From Brienomyrus brachyistius (lineage: Eukaryota; Chordata; Actinopteri; Osteoglossiformes; Mormyridae), in the NCBI RefSeq assembly GCF_023856365.1, contig NC_064538.1, positions 3,985,832 through 4,049,831 of the forward strand: a stretch of 64,000 nt of DNA, given 5' to 3'. Numbering within the stretch: the stretch's first letter is position 1; each line of letters opens with the position of its first letter. A model generated the notes under the pieces. That model did not search any database. It worked only from the letters and a program-made list of their open reading frames with translations, and had not been told where the DNA came from. Shown here in pieces: positions 35,876 through 49,720 of this stretch. The position numbers and the translations under genes were made by a program.

Positions 35876-38800
35876 GGAGCCGTAAGTTTCTGTTGATAAA
35901 TTGATAAGGAAACAGTCCAATAATTTTTTATTGAAAAAAGTAACGCAAACTCACTATAACTCTTCGATCCTGACCTGGATATGTGGTTGGAAGAAAAACT
36001 TTATTCAATTAGAACATAACTACGTAGGGCTAATAAAATAACGGGTTGAATAGCACCGAAAATTGTTTGCCCCCAATAAGGTATGTAGTCCGTTACTAAA
36101 ATTATAAGTTTGAACCCCCCCCCCCCCCCCTCGAAATTTGCTTACTCTTCCGGGGGGACTGAGGAAACTCGAGGGGACCCTCTCCCGGTCGGCGAAATTC
36201 ACCCCTCTGACTTTTTTACTTCCTCGAAGGAGAACCAAACGTTTTTGGGGCAGACACCATGGACTGGAATTAAAAACTGGACTAAATGTTTCCGCGGGGG
36301 GGGGGCACGATTGATTTCGGCGGCCCACATACCCATCGCCCACCACAGTCAAGCCCTGTAATATGATGATTCCTTCGCACTTCGACTTCCCAATTAGAAA
36401 GTATAGCCTACAACATGTCGATTTTCTGGCGATGTAACAGACCAACAATATCGCATCACCCCTCAGTTACAACATTATCAGTATTAGGAAACATTTAAAT
36501 CGGTCTGGGAAATAAACAATGGCTATGGTTTGAACGGTCTAACCTAATAGGCTATTACCCCCTTAAAACTAGCGCAGGTCAGTGGGCTTCGCATTAGCCG
36601 TATTTAAGTCCTGCGCCAACCAAAAATGCGGGCATTTCAAAATGTCCTGTACCTCCCATAAGCCCAATATGCTGCAATCATGTTGTTATTTTAATTAAAC
36701 ATTATAAAATACCAACATTTATATTTACACTTATATTAAGATGGAGGAATATATATTCATTTAAGACAAGAAAAAAACAAGTAGGCCTACTTTATCAATT
36801 TAAATACCTTATCAAACTATTTACTAGAGTAATTTGGCCTATACTTTATGAGTCCCGCAGACAAGAATAGCTATGGATCAAGCCCACACTTTTACGCGTT
36901 TCTCTAAAGTGAAATGGCCTACAGTTATACATGTAAAAAACAAAACGAAAGAATCTCGTGCAGAAATCATATAATATAGAATAAAGGAATAATCTTGTAA
37001 TTATCCTACCGCATACATTCCATTTTTTTAAAACCTCTCCTATTGTGCGACACGTGACAGGCGGTATTTGCGTACGTATACAACTCTTAAAGTGGGCCGA
37101 ATCTCTTTTTATTTAATTTAAAGCAGTTGACTTGTTTATATTTCAATTGTGTGCAGTAACGAATGGCGTAGAAATGGACAGCGCTTGCCATTACCATATC
37201 TGTAGGTTTAGTCAAAGGCTGAGTGGATGAAAGGATTGCAGTTTATGTATGGCCTCGAAGCCATTGATCTTTTATTATACGTCTCTTGTGTGTTAACAAA
37301 AAAGTAGAAGCCAATGAAAGGCCGGGTTGCCCGAAAACCGCCAAACGCACAACTAAGATCATTAATGTATCATGCAGTTTACCTAATAGGCCTAACGCAA
37401 ACCCTTCGGAAAGATATACTTATTAATGCCAGAAAAACAACACGCGTAGTTAAGTAGCTAAATTCATATTGGCAGAGATTTAGGACTAAGATTTACAGAA
37501 TAAAAAGATAATTTAGCGTAGGTAAGCGCAATAAGCCTACGAATTTTCATTTTTTTACTAAGTTTTTTTTTCCGCTTTCAATGCAAAACATTAAATCGTG
37601 CAAAATAACAAAGAAAAAGGCAGGATAAATGTACAATTGTCTCCGATACGCGTGTGTTAAATAAGGGAACAATGCCCAGCAGTGCAAAGACATTATAGAC
37701 CAATTTGTAACCTAATTGCACCCAATCTTTGCAATAAACTAGCGCTTCAGAATTGGATGTATTAATCAACATGTTACCTGTGCGGTGGAAAGTAATACAC
37801 AGCAGACTTGCAGATCACGCAATCTCGCCTCATTGGCAAATGATGTTTATGTTGCTTATGATGTTACATGATCCCCACATGTATCCAGACGCAGGGATGT
37901 AAATGTAAGGATCTTAGTCCGTGTAATTCGCCGAAAAATTGATGTAACACTACATTGTCACGTTTTAAGCGATATAATTCACCGCTAAATCAGTATGAAA
38001 TCGGACCGCAGTCCTTTCGTGTACGAAGGCCGGGTCTCCACTATTGTTAGAAATAGGTTCCTTTTACCTAAATGTTGTGTTTTTTTCACGCTCACGTTGA
38101 ACAAGCAGAACTGCTGTCACTGATCGAATTAATCCTTTTTTATTCAGGCAGAACAGATTTCACAGTGCAGCGCCCCGCGAAACATGCAATCCCACACTTG
38201 CAGGCTGTATGAATGGCAGAAATACTTAGTGACATTAAACCCAAAATAAAGAAATATTTTAATAAGAAGAAGACACTCTTCAGACTGAATTGATAAATTA
38301 TAATTTGCCGCAACATTTTAATACTGCATGGAGACCTTTTGATCTAATGGCCTCACTCATTCTACAATATTGACCAGACTTGATCCGTAAGGATGCAATA
38401 ACACTGAATAAAAGTAACATCTTTGAAGTCTGATCTTTTGTCTTTTGCTTCGTTGAATGATTTTTTTCTTTTAGTAACTCATTAACCGCAACTACTTTTG
38501 TCATGCACGGTTAACAGCGGGATGCTTAGAGAAACCGTTGTAATAATTTGACTATTCAAAGACTTGTTAACAACAATTAGTAAAACAATTACACAATTAC
38601 CCACAATAAACCTTGATTGAAATGCCCTGTAATTTTAGTTTACAAATGAAAGCCATGGTGAATCTACGTGAAACTGAGCGGTCAACATTCAATCTACAAA
38701 ATACTTCACATTAAAAAGAAAAATAACGTTTTTTTTTTAATGCAGGCGTAGCCTATTTGTACTTTATTATATATATATAATAGTCAACGTGCTTAATAGG

Positions 38801-40129
38801 CATTCAAAAAAAGCAAATCACAATCAAAGCAGGTTATTGTTAGATTAACGCTGAAAATATTTAAATAAAACTGCAGTTTATTTATTCTCTGCATTGGCAG
38901 ATTAATCTTATCTACGTATTAAGTAGCGATTCATTAACCGGTTCACCAATGTAATTCACTGAAGTTCGCAATTAAAGAAATCGTATTGTTATTTCCAAGC
39001 AATCTTTCAGTTTTGCTGCTAACTTTAAACGCAACTATTTTGTACGAGTTTAACTGAATTATGCCAGGATTGCTTGCGAGAAATGCTTTATGTAGCTGCG
39101 TTATATAATGTTAACGATGTAATGTAATTGTAAAGTCACGTATTCAAAGTAGCCTATGTCGGGTAGATCCTATTTGTACGCATTTCACTGTAAATGTAAA
39201 TCTATTACGATGAGAAATGTTTAAAGAAAGAAATATTCATCTTAGAAACAAGACAACTGATGTGTAGGCGTAGTTTATAAATGTCCCACAGAAAACAAGA
39301 AGGTTGACTATACAATATTTAGCATAGTACAGCATAGTAGTTGGACAGTCACGCGACGGGCCACTGCATGGAGCTCTGATCAAACATGCAATATCATGAA
39401 TTTCTATAGACTGAACTGGGGCTTATTTAAGAGTCTTTACTTTGGTTCAGATTGACAATAGATTGTGTTTGGTTGTGTGCACTGGGGTTACAGTCTAAAA
39501 AGGACGGAGGTGCACATTAACATCGCTTTGGGGTTTCTCAAGAGCACAAATGAACTAGTGGAAAGTAACTTAATAACTCTATGAAGGACGAATCTTTTGT
39601 TGGCGTGTCTCTGAAAGACACAAGTGCCAAACAAAAGAGGAGTCTTTTCATGGGAAAACAGTATTGTTACCGGTCATTGGTGCGCCTTGAGTTGCAAAAC
39701 ATCTGCTACTTAGTCTACCACAAAGTATTCGTAGAAAATCTAAGATTAAGAAGTTGCGCCTGTACAGTGAGTTAACTTCATAGCCACCTTGACAACCAAC
39801 AAAACTAATTATTAAATTAAAACAGGTAGTATCTGAATTTATATGACAGTATATGCTAGTGCAAGTTATAACGTTTCTTTAGACAATAAATTATCAGAAC
39901 AGATTAATTTTCCAGTACGCGATCACTATATCTAATGGTGGACAATCTAATGGAGAATTTAGAACCTGCAAGTGTAAAGTATAGGACTTAAATAAGGAAT
40001 GTTCTATAGGCTACATTTTTATTTATGTTAGAATAAAAGATCTGTCACACAGCTGAAGCACTTGGAAGATTGATGGATGTATGGATGGATGGAAGTGTGG
40101 GTAGTGTGAAAGGTATGTCTAGTTAAAAT

Positions 40130-40310
40130 ACAGCGCCCTCCACAATTATTGGCAACCCTTGTAAAAATTTAGAAAATAATCCACCTTTTGGTGAAGCAGA
40201 TTCATGTCACACTGGAAAAACTGAGTAAAATCCAACGTTTCATTAACATAAATTTATTCCAAGAAAAAAAATCCTTCATCAAGAAATAATTATTCCAGTT
40301 GTTGTCCACA
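40130..40310 (+). mobile_element. DNA transposon fragment
   Basis: Begins ACAGCGCCCTCCACAATTATTGGC, a terminus that recurs in fish DNA transposon remnants as I remember them. The other end was not located. Confidence 0.45.
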
Positions 40311-42435
40311 CTTTTGATGCGTATAATTAGGCTAGCCATACAACGTCTAAAGATACCTGCAAGTACCTTTTAGACATCTTTAAATGCGTCTGATAATGTT
40401 AACATATAGAGTTTTAAAGAAATTTGCTAATAAGTTAAATATTAAATATGTATATCTAATAGGCTTATATACTTGAATATCTTCAACACATAATGTCACT
40501 ATATCAATATATATTTTAAAGATATCTGCAAATAATTTAGAGATACCTTCAAATAGTAATTCGACGTGCCACCGGACCGAAATTGGATTTGATCTTGCTT
40601 GTGGTCCGTTGAGAATAAAGATGCGCAGTGCCGAAATACAATTAGCAATGTTTAAGGAAGATTTGGCGGTGCTGAAAGGAAAAGTGGCTTTATTGTGTCG
40701 CTGGCTTTCCCGTGGTATTTCTTTTATATTTCGAAAAGTGGAAAATCAGGGTTTACGGGTCAAATGCTGAGAGGCGTTTCCCCAATTTTCCTCGCTTCAT
40801 ATTTTCCAGCAGAAAGAGGTCCGCTGCCTGTTTAACTCTGAATGCAGTTACTGGTGCCTGTTATGAGCTTTACAAAACCCACCAGGACCCACTTTCATGA
40901 GAAAGTCATCGGCGGGCAGCTCGCCTAGGTTTACTTTCGAATTTCGTTTCTGTTAGTTAATTCATCGTTCCTTAAAGGTAATTAAACATTTCAGTGGGTT
41001 ATGGTTATTTTATAACGATGGATTATGACAATCAATAACGGTTCTCCTTTAGGCCTTACTTGTATTCACTTTAAACTCTTTTGCCTATAATTTATCAATA
41101 AATCGTATTGTGCGGAAAAATATCCGCATAATACGCCAACCATCCGTCTCCGTTTCTTGGGTGGTGCTTTTCCCACCAATTTGGTATGAAATCGTCAATT
41201 TGTTGCAATTGGCAAACGGCCCCAAAAGCCACAATGGGGGGTGCATCACCCTCCCCACTTTCACGGTGTCTCCACTGCAATGTGCCCGACTCGTCAATGG
41301 AACAACGCAGCGGCAATTTAGCGTTTCTGATGTTCGCACATGCCTACACGCCTGGCCGTTTCCGTTCACCACTGAGGAAGCCTGCTGAGAGTCTTATCGG
41401 GGAAGCTTTCCAGCAGGTTTTTGTCTCACCCTGCTAACGTAAAACTGTTTTCTAATTCAGGAAATAGCTACGTCACGCGGTGCCGCTAATAAAACTAGTG
41501 GTATTTATAATTGTAGGTGTACCAACAACAACAACAATTAATATTACTTCTACTACCACTAATAATAATAATAGGAAGAAGAAGAACCAGAGAAAAGTCA
41601 TGTAATACAGGGATATATGCAAAAAAAGCTGAAGCGCTCATTTCGGATGTTATCACCAGCTAAATGCTCACTTTAGCTGCAGTGATGCTATTCATGCAGT
41701 TTCGTTCAATTATTATTTTTTTAATAATTGGCGCCACTTTGCAATAAGGCTACCCATATAAAGGGTTTATGAATGGTTTATAATCTGGTTATAAATTAGA
41801 TTGTAACACTTTGTGAATTATCGATAGACAATTTTAAACAAGTTGTAACACTGTTTTCTTTTTATTAACGAGTTACTACCATTTACAAGTGGCAAAAGGG
41901 AGCCTTATTGTGAAGTGGTACAAAGTAATTTAATTACACGTAGGTGGCAAAACCTACAATTTTGGTTACATGCTCTTTGTGAGACTTGTAATGCAGCAAA
42001 AGATCACGAAAGGATTTCTAATAACTTGGGTCTCCATCAGTTCACCGTCAGTAAACTTACATATGGAAGAAATTCAGCACCGTCTGTACAGCTCACGGAA
42101 GCGGAGTTCTGAAATACCACAAAACACTCAGAGAACTCATTTGAACCCCCAAAGAACCGAGAAAGAACCACAGCAACCTGCTGGTCTCACTTGCTAAAAG
42201 CTACTTGTGTGTTTGAAAGCATTACTTGAAAAATGCTTTGTGGACAAATGACACAGAAATTGAATGTTTTTGGTAAATGCACACTGCGTTATAATACCAG
42301 AGAAGACAGAATGCAGTATAGTAACAGCAAATCCGCACTCCACAAGCGAAGATGGGTGTTGGGGGAGAGGGGGTTCCGCTGCGTTAGCACGTGGGCACCC
42401 TGCAGTCATTCAGGGACCAATGAATTCCAAGTCCA

Positions 42436-42545
42436 TCCATCCATCCATTTTCGAAACCGCTTATCCTACTGGGTCGCGGGGGGTCTGGAGCCTATCCTGG
42501 AAGCAATGGGCACGAGGCAGGGAACAACCCATGTTTCAGAACATG
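42436..42545 (-). mobile_element. Truncated SINE tail, antisense
   Basis: CCATCCATCCATTTTCGAAA, then CCGCTTATCCTACTGGGTCG and GGAGCCTATCC: the complement of the SINE 3' part at 29117. Confidence 0.65.
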
Positions 42546-42907
42546 GTCAGGGTGTCTAAAACTCAAAATAGAAATGACAGGGGTCACACAATGAGGTTCC
42601 ATGCACTTATAATCAAATATAAGGGTCCAAGGGCTTCTTCTGTCAATTACTGTGATTGTTTAAATATGTTTTTCAAGATATCTCAATGTAAAATGTCGTT
42701 TAAATTGCTGATACTAAAATAAGTCTGTCTTTATTATTATGAAGTCTATTATGTTAAAAATTCGAGGTTAAATACAGTGGTAATTAATAAGGAATGCACG
42801 CATTACTTTGTGATGCTCGTGTTTGTTGGCTCCAAATCCAAATACGAAGAACGACAGACAGATTACCATGCAAAACATTAGCTAAGCATGAGATGGACAC
42901 CATACTG

Positions 42908-42921
42908 CTGCCACCTACTGG
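42908..42921 (-). promoter_or_regulatory. CTCF core motif match
   Basis: Minus strand CCAGTAGGTGGCAG fits CCASYAGRKGGCRS at all 14 positions. Between hes3 and rer1. Confidence 0.45.
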
Positions 42922-45423
42922 TCATGCAGAAAATGTCAACAGAATGACACGTAAGAAATGTATTGTTGGCGGAACAGCCTATTAATTGTGAGCAGGGGCG
43001 GGAAAAGGGTCTCACAGCAGGGAGGAGTCAGTCCCCTTTGGTAAATTTTGCAGTGACCCCCTGCCATTAGGTTCAGGGGGTGGGTGCCCCCATACCCCGC
43101 TACTAACTGTGAGCTACTCATATCGTGCAGTTTAATTCATGTGATATTGATGTATTTAAAAATATAAATTATCAATCACATATGTTGTTCTCAGGTAAAT
43201 CCCAGCATGCATGCAGCTAACCAAAGAAAGTTGAATAATTCATGCCCATTTGTTTCATCCACTATCACATTGGCGACTGTATTTACATCAATTTACACGC
43301 ACATGCTGGATGACCCCATTTCTGAACAGTTTTACTGTGAAGAAAACGAAAGATCCTTGACTACTGCATAAGAACACGGATCACGCTATTTATTGAACTA
43401 CGCGAGCAAACAGAACAAACGAAGGCATGTTAATTCGTGTGAAGTCCTCCCCCTTGCTAAACATTCCAAAGTTAAGTTTCGGCCCATATAAGATGAAAAC
43501 GCGGGAAAGAGCAGTTTGAATAATAATCCGCATCAAACAGAAAGGAACAGTCTCTTTAATACAATTTGGAGTGAAAAATTACACTTCAGCATTCATCTTT
43601 AATGTACGTCTTTGCTCACATCTGGAACACATGGGGGGGAAAAACATGCAAATTCTTTCCAAGGAGTCTAAGCTTTGCTGGAGCCTTTGGCTAAGGCCCA
43701 CAAAACATGAGGCCTCTGGAACATAATTAGCATGATGCAAAGAACATCAGGAAAACATTTTTTTTTATTTGCATACCCACAAGCTTTTACTGTACACACA
43801 AACACCCCCCCACCCTTAAAGTAACTTGTACATCTCAGTCCAACATAGTAAATGTCTTGCTTTTTATTGGAATGATTTAGCTCTGTTTTGATAAGCTTTC
43901 GAACTGGAAAACGGCAGACCGGCACAAACAGGGATGTATAACAGATACTGTTAAAAAGCGTCTCTAAGGAGTATATATCCTAGTTCCATTTTTTTGATCT
44001 GCCCTCGGTGTAAATTATCCTGGCTGATATGCTAGGGGGGGTCCTTGACGATTCATTATTATTCTGGATATTACTGGTTGAGACTATTATCAATCGGGTA
44101 TCTTCCAGTTCTTGTTTACATAGATGTACCCACCCCTCCCAGGAAGCAAAAGCCTGGCAGATAAACTCTAGTCAGTTCAGGTTGTGGCAGTGAACGAAAA
44201 ATGTGCAGTTTCTAATATTTCATTTGAGCTGCGATTTGTGAGACTGTGTGTGTGCAGCTGACCGAAGTGCACAGTCACACACAAACACGGTTCTAGCAGA
44301 AGTTCCATTTGTCAGATTCTTAAACTATGCACAACAGATACATTCATTGATGGGACGACGCCAGCATTCCATAGAGCCAGTTCCCCGGAATATGGGGGTT
44401 TCCTGGAGATCTGGCTCGCGGACCAACTAAATCCTTTGGTGGATTAAACGGTGGGGAAAGGGGCAAAGAAATTATACCTTAATGCAAAAAAAAAAAAAAA
44501 AAAAAACCTGCAATCTACGTAATCTATTTCTAGGTAAGCATTTTTCCTTAGAAAATTTGGAATTAAAGAGTAAAAAAAAACAGGAATTATGAAAACAGTA
44601 TCTCTCTCCCAGAGAGGGGACGTGATCACTCTCAATCCACACACAGACTCGAGGCAAAGTGACACAGAGCAGCTCAGGCAGCGAAGACGTCTTAATAAGC
44701 AGGAGCAGAGAGACGGTCTGAGGGCCGGCGTCAAGCGGAGTACGGCCTGGCGTGCCTTTCATTTCCTCATCAGGACCAGGAAATGCACCCAACAGACAAT
44801 TTAACAGACATTTCAAAGTAGCAACACGTGTGGGTGCAGTTTTAAAAAATGTGGGGTGGGGGGTGGGGTATAAATCAAAACAAAGTAACTGCATTAACAA
44901 GAACTGATTAAAGGCACAATTAATCTTGGCAATTATGAACAAAAAATAAAATAATTAATAAATATGTTATAGCCATTTAATATGGGTCACATGACTTGGC
45001 CAAAGGCAGAAAAAAAAGAGATTTATTAATCTGTATGATCCCTGAATATCACAGGATAAATACCGTCACCGGCAAGAAAGTATCGGGATTTCCACACTGC
45101 GAACGTACTACTACATTCTGTACAACACCACCTTGCTGGGGTGGCTGGGAGGGGGAGACACACACACTGCACTGTACCTGCAGAAGAATTGGCAGCAGCA
45201 GCAAGATCTCCCAACCCCCCCCCCCAAACACACACACACACGGCAGTGAATGCAAATAAATCTTACGAAATTAACTGTCCCCTTAGTCACTACTTCACAA
45301 TAGATCAAAACTCTTTTCCTTTAAAAAGACACACGCGCGCGCGCGCACACACACACACACACTACTGCCCTATACACTTCCAGCTCTTTCTTGCTCAACA
45401 TATTCATTGCTCAGGAGAAAAAT

Positions 45424-47691
45424 TTAGCTATGAAATGCCTTCCCCGTGTCCTCCTTTCCTTTGTACTTCCTTTTCCCATGTGTGAAGGGCAAATATCGGT
45501 ACTTGACCATATGCTGTGAAACAGAGTAAAAAAAAAACACACACTGAGACTCATAATCACACTGAAAAATATGAATGAAAAATAACATACCCACAAAGTA
45601 AACACTGTCATTTTCAAGTATGGGTACCTTTATCTGCCTCTTCATAGTGATACAGAAGAGCATGATGAAGTACATTACGAGTATTGGCCAGAACACCGGC
45701 ACATTGAAGATTTCAAAGAATGTGCAGACCATCGCGACGATGATGCCTTTTGTGGCCGAATGCCTGTTTGGGAAACGCAAAATGAAAATGTTTGTCAGAA
45801 ACAGGAAACAGATTTCTCTCACGAATGTAAATTACAATCAGCAAGTGCAGTTTAAAATTGATTGTTAAACTCCCAGTAATACACATTTTATTATTTGCCC
45901 CCTAGAGACCAGGAAATAACAGGTCTTCGATGATATAATACTCAAAAAGAATACAACATGTTATGCAATATTTGTGGGGGGGGGGGGGAGGGGGGGGATG
46001 TTTGATTTCTGCGTGTTGGCAATCGTGGTCTGGTTTAACTCAACTGGAACCAGTATTTGTATCTGACAGGAAGTGGGTTCATACAGTCAGAAGTCAACCA
46101 GCCAGCTGTGGAATTTGAAACAGGCGGGGAGTAAATCATTAAATACTAAAGCAGTAGAGGAGGTACATGCGCAGATCACGCAACTGCAAAAGCATATTTG
46201 CATACACACATGCGAACTGCTCTGTTTCTGTGAGGCGTGATATAAGCACCTTTGCAGTAATATGCTAGTTCCTCTTTTCCTTTCTGGCTTGACTGTATGA
46301 ATTATTTTTATGCACGTTTCGTAACACAAAATGTCTGTGTTGTACACTTGTGTTTTGGACAATTAATACATAATACTATGGATATCAATTTTAAACACAT
46401 AACCTATATAACTACATATATATGTGCAGATAAGAAGGAAGTATAATTTGATGTTATACAGACTATGTAAAAAAGCAAGTTAGCCGAGTTACTTTGCCCC
46501 TAATTCACACTGGGTGTGCTTCCACAGTCTTGCCCCACCTTTCGATGGTACCTAAACAATGTAGCACATCAGGCTGAACTGCGAGTCTCCATACCAGAAT
46601 TTGAACTCGGGTAACCTCCTAATAAAGGGCCGGAACTCTTCGTTTTGCTTCGTAGGTAGAGAAGGCCCATCATCTGGGAGGTGGGGGGTAGCATTAAACA
46701 CGGAAAAGACCAGCGACATCTGCAAGTGCTTAAGCTGTTCAACTGTTACTGCTCCTCTCTTGGCATAATGCACCAAATCCGGGTAACAGTGGACTGGTAA
46801 CAAGTTAGCAAAATAAACTGTCACTATCATAATATTTTAAAGCCATTTCATTTATCTGATGGAGAGAATCGTGTAACCTATTGTATTTTGTGAATGTTTT
46901 ATGACAATATCAGCTAAACCCCTTGCAATAATCGCTTCAGCGGCCCCCTTTTCAGCCTCAGCATCGCTTACCAGCATCATCCAAGAGTGAAGGGTCCACT
47001 TTCGGTGAGAGAAAAGCAATGAACAGGTTGAGGTGGTAGATGCCCAGTGCGTAGGAAACGATGTACCATCCCTACATAAACAAACACACAGTGTATTTAT
47101 ATGTCAGTAAAACACACCACATATTAAACAATAAACCAGGTGCTGAAAAAAAATTTAATAGGTTACCTGCAATATGTACACCCTTATCATGTAGAGAGCT
47201 GTTAAAATGACTGTCACAGCCCACCGGCCCACTGAGAACGGTGTTGACTTGTCCAACCACGACTGATAAACCTGCAAAAACAGTCAAAGCAATTTCAAGA
47301 GGCTTTCATTTCAAAATCCGCTGTGCCATATAAAGTCTCATACAAGACCCAACTTCTCCCCAAACTGCTTATAATTCAGAATGGCCAATCAGTGTGTAAC
47401 ACCCCCCCCCCACCACCACCACCACCAAAAAAAAAAGGCAGAAGATAGCACAACCATAGGGAGAGAATGTTCTGTGAAAGTGAGGAGCAGGAAATCTGCT
47501 ACAGAATGATGCAGCTATCTGACAATCCCAGGCTCCTTGTTAGAGGCAGCTAATGCAGGCCAGGAGAGGTATAATCCAGATGGGGGTCCAAGTATTTAAC
47601 CTGACAGTACCTGTCCAAGCCGTGTGAAAAAACTTGCAATCGTTGATGGCTTCCCATGGATGGACTCTCCAACACTATCTCCTTCCGACAT
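45424..47691 (-). CDS. rer1: RER1, Golgi-to-ER retrieval receptor
   Basis: Six coding exons on the minus strand (47691-47611, 47271-47167, 47071-46972, 46673-46595, 45763-45628, 45513-45424) join to 591 bp, that is 196 aa plus stop, exactly the vertebrate RER1 length. The start [16 protein letters not shown] matches the family N-terminus and sits just inside an acceptor at 47693-47695. Four membrane segments are visible (around [58 protein letters not shown] and [14 protein letters not shown]), as is the hallmark [20 protein letters not shown] loop. The C-terminus reads [21 protein letters not shown]1 cycles between cis-Golgi and ER and retrieves escaped membrane proteins and unassembled subunits (for example gamma-secretase parts) through COPI. 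Introns are short (about 95-800 bp). Housekeeping expression is expected from the CpG-rich upstream region. Confidence 0.98.
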
Positions 47692-49021
47692 CCTGCTTCT
47701 GCCGAAGATCAGTAGGAACAAAATTTCAGGTTTCATTTATAATTCAGCTATTCACGGACTAAACGGCTTACATAATACACATAATCTTACAAGACCCATT
47801 TACAGTCAGATAACTATTCTAAGGTGGGTTAAGTGGAACTCCGACCTACACACCATAAAAATAGCCACTGAAGTATCAAGTTAAACATTCTAATGCTATA
47901 ATATAACATAGGATCGACTCAGGTGTTTACTTGGTGCTATTTAAAAGTGTTATTCAAGGTTCAAGACGCACTGTAGTGTTCAATCACTGGTGCTGATCAA
48001 CAGCTTTATCTGTTAGTCTGATTTACAATTAGTCCTTCCGGTCCTCCTTTACAAATAAACGTTAACGATATCGATTAAGTGTAGATTCAATTTCAACTTA
48101 GCAACAGAACCCGCCAAACTACAAATCACCTCTAAAAACTAACCATGTCCCGACATTATCTGGAAGTAGGCGTGAATATATGCACTTATAACAAATTGTT
48201 TAGAAGCGATTTGGACAACTGCGGGTCAGAGTCCTGTGACACACTGATTATATGATTTATTCATTATCCCTTACTTTCCGAATGATTATGTTATTTTCCA
48301 TAAAAAGTAACGACTGTCAGATTTTTCACCTGCAAGTGTCTACTCTATACAGACAGAGTATCTACAAGCCCTGCGGAGATCCGTCTTATCTGGCCGATCT
48401 GTTAGTCCACGATCACACGAAAAACAAGCCAGTGAACTACGAGTCTATTCACTTACCTAGCTTGTCGAAATGAATACTATGTACGAGATCTGCTATAGAA
48501 ACAAGGATAACCAGTTACGTTAGTGCAATGCCACTAGCAACGTACTTTTCAAGCCATCGTAAACCCTCATTTTCACCGAATCCTTAACTCATGACAAGTA
48601 AGACTTCGTTAGTCATATGTAGTAATTCTCATCCCAGTAAAATACAGAAAAGCTATTCTCACCGACAATACATTCGAGAAAAAGGCAACTATCAATTAAT
48701 TAACCGTAAAGATGGGTGTTGTAGTCCATAACTGCAGACCATTCCTCTGAAGTGTTCGTAAACCCGCCCATTATACACTACAGAAACCAGTAACCCCTCA
48801 GCGAGTGAACAACTCACTTCCGGTCAAATGTGGAAGCAGAGTTCGGTAGTTGAGCCTAAAATGTTGGAAATGCTTATGTGCGATGCAAAGGTTACACATA
48901 AATTTATCACTTCCACTCAGCGTTTCTCTGTATCGTTTAGCATCGCCAATAACGTAATATCGTTGTCAAATGTTGAACGAAAAAACTGATATTTAGTATC
49001 TCACTAAAATATTTTCCTTAC

Positions 49022-49140
49022 CTACTACCGCTGCCGCGTCGCTACGGCGTGTCCCCAGGCAGTGTAATCGCGTCACTATTTCCGCCAGACCGCTTCCGAG
49101 CACCTCGCAGACAAGATTAATCGAGCTCTGAGACGAGGCG
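49022..49140 (-). other. rer1: Candidate non-coding first exon / CpG-rich promoter of rer1
   Basis: On the minus strand a GC- and CpG-rich stretch ends at a good donor (gtaagg reading down from 49021) and would splice to the coding exon at 47692. A second possible donor (gtaagt, 48456-48451) lies nearer. The 5' end of the exon is a guess. Vertebrate rer1 genes usually have a non-coding first exon. Confidence 0.4.
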
Positions 49141-49512
49141 TCGGTCAGGTTACTAGCCTAACTCTCTTATTTAACTGCTTATCTGGAATACACTTGCGTT
49201 ATTAATATTTAACCTTAATATCCGTTATCCTGTCACTTGTGGTTATATAATACTAATATTATTTCTTTGTATAAATTGGTCGGATCTCAGAACCAATGAA
49301 TTTTCCTTGTAAAACCTCGGAGCACAATTAATCACTATAAAATATACAATTGTATATAGCAGTACATTAAAAAAAACCGCAGAAGGGGGGTGTTTAAGTT
49401 GAAAATCAGTCTCGCCATTTACTTTCAGATAACTGCTGACAAAAGGAGAGAATATCAATGGAGAAGGAAAGAATCAAAAGAAAGATCGCTACGTTAGGCC
49501 ACAGGTTAGAGC

Positions 49513-49720
49513 TTTTCCTGGGATGCAGAGGCCAAAAACCAGGGAACACCCTGGATGGGATGCCAGTCCGTGGCCTGGTACACATGCACACATCATGTAC
49601 AATTTTGAGATGCCAAACAACCTAGCTACATGTCTTTGGAATGTGGGGGGAAAACACTGTATCCAGGAAAAACCCACTTGACAGCAGTGGTGGGATTTGA
49701 ACCTACATCTGAGGTCGTCA
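49513..49720 (-). mobile_element. SINE, antisense
   Basis: GGGAACACCCTGGATGGGATGC ... CTTTGGAATGTGGGGGGAAA ... GGTGGGATTTGAACC. Read on the minus strand this gives box B (GGTTCAAATCCC) and the body of the 29117-type element. Confidence 0.65.

Larger units (their letters stand above)
35676..45423. other. Intergenic region upstream of hes3, ending in the rer1 3' side
   Basis: Mostly AT-rich sequence without convincing ORFs. It holds (ATT)n at 35835-35874, C- and G-rich runs at 36115-36130 and 36295-36308, a DNA-transposon fragment near 40130, a SINE tail in antisense (42436-42545) and a CTCF-type motif (42908-42921). The part nearest 45424 probably belongs to the rer1 3' UTR; minus-strand AATAAA signals occur at about 45022 and 43861, and none can be preferred. 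Confidence 0.5.

Noticed and set aside
41110..41437. Overlapping 83-95 codon frames on both strands
   Set aside because: No recognisable protein family, no codon pattern or splice signals; treated as chance in slightly GC-richer DNA.
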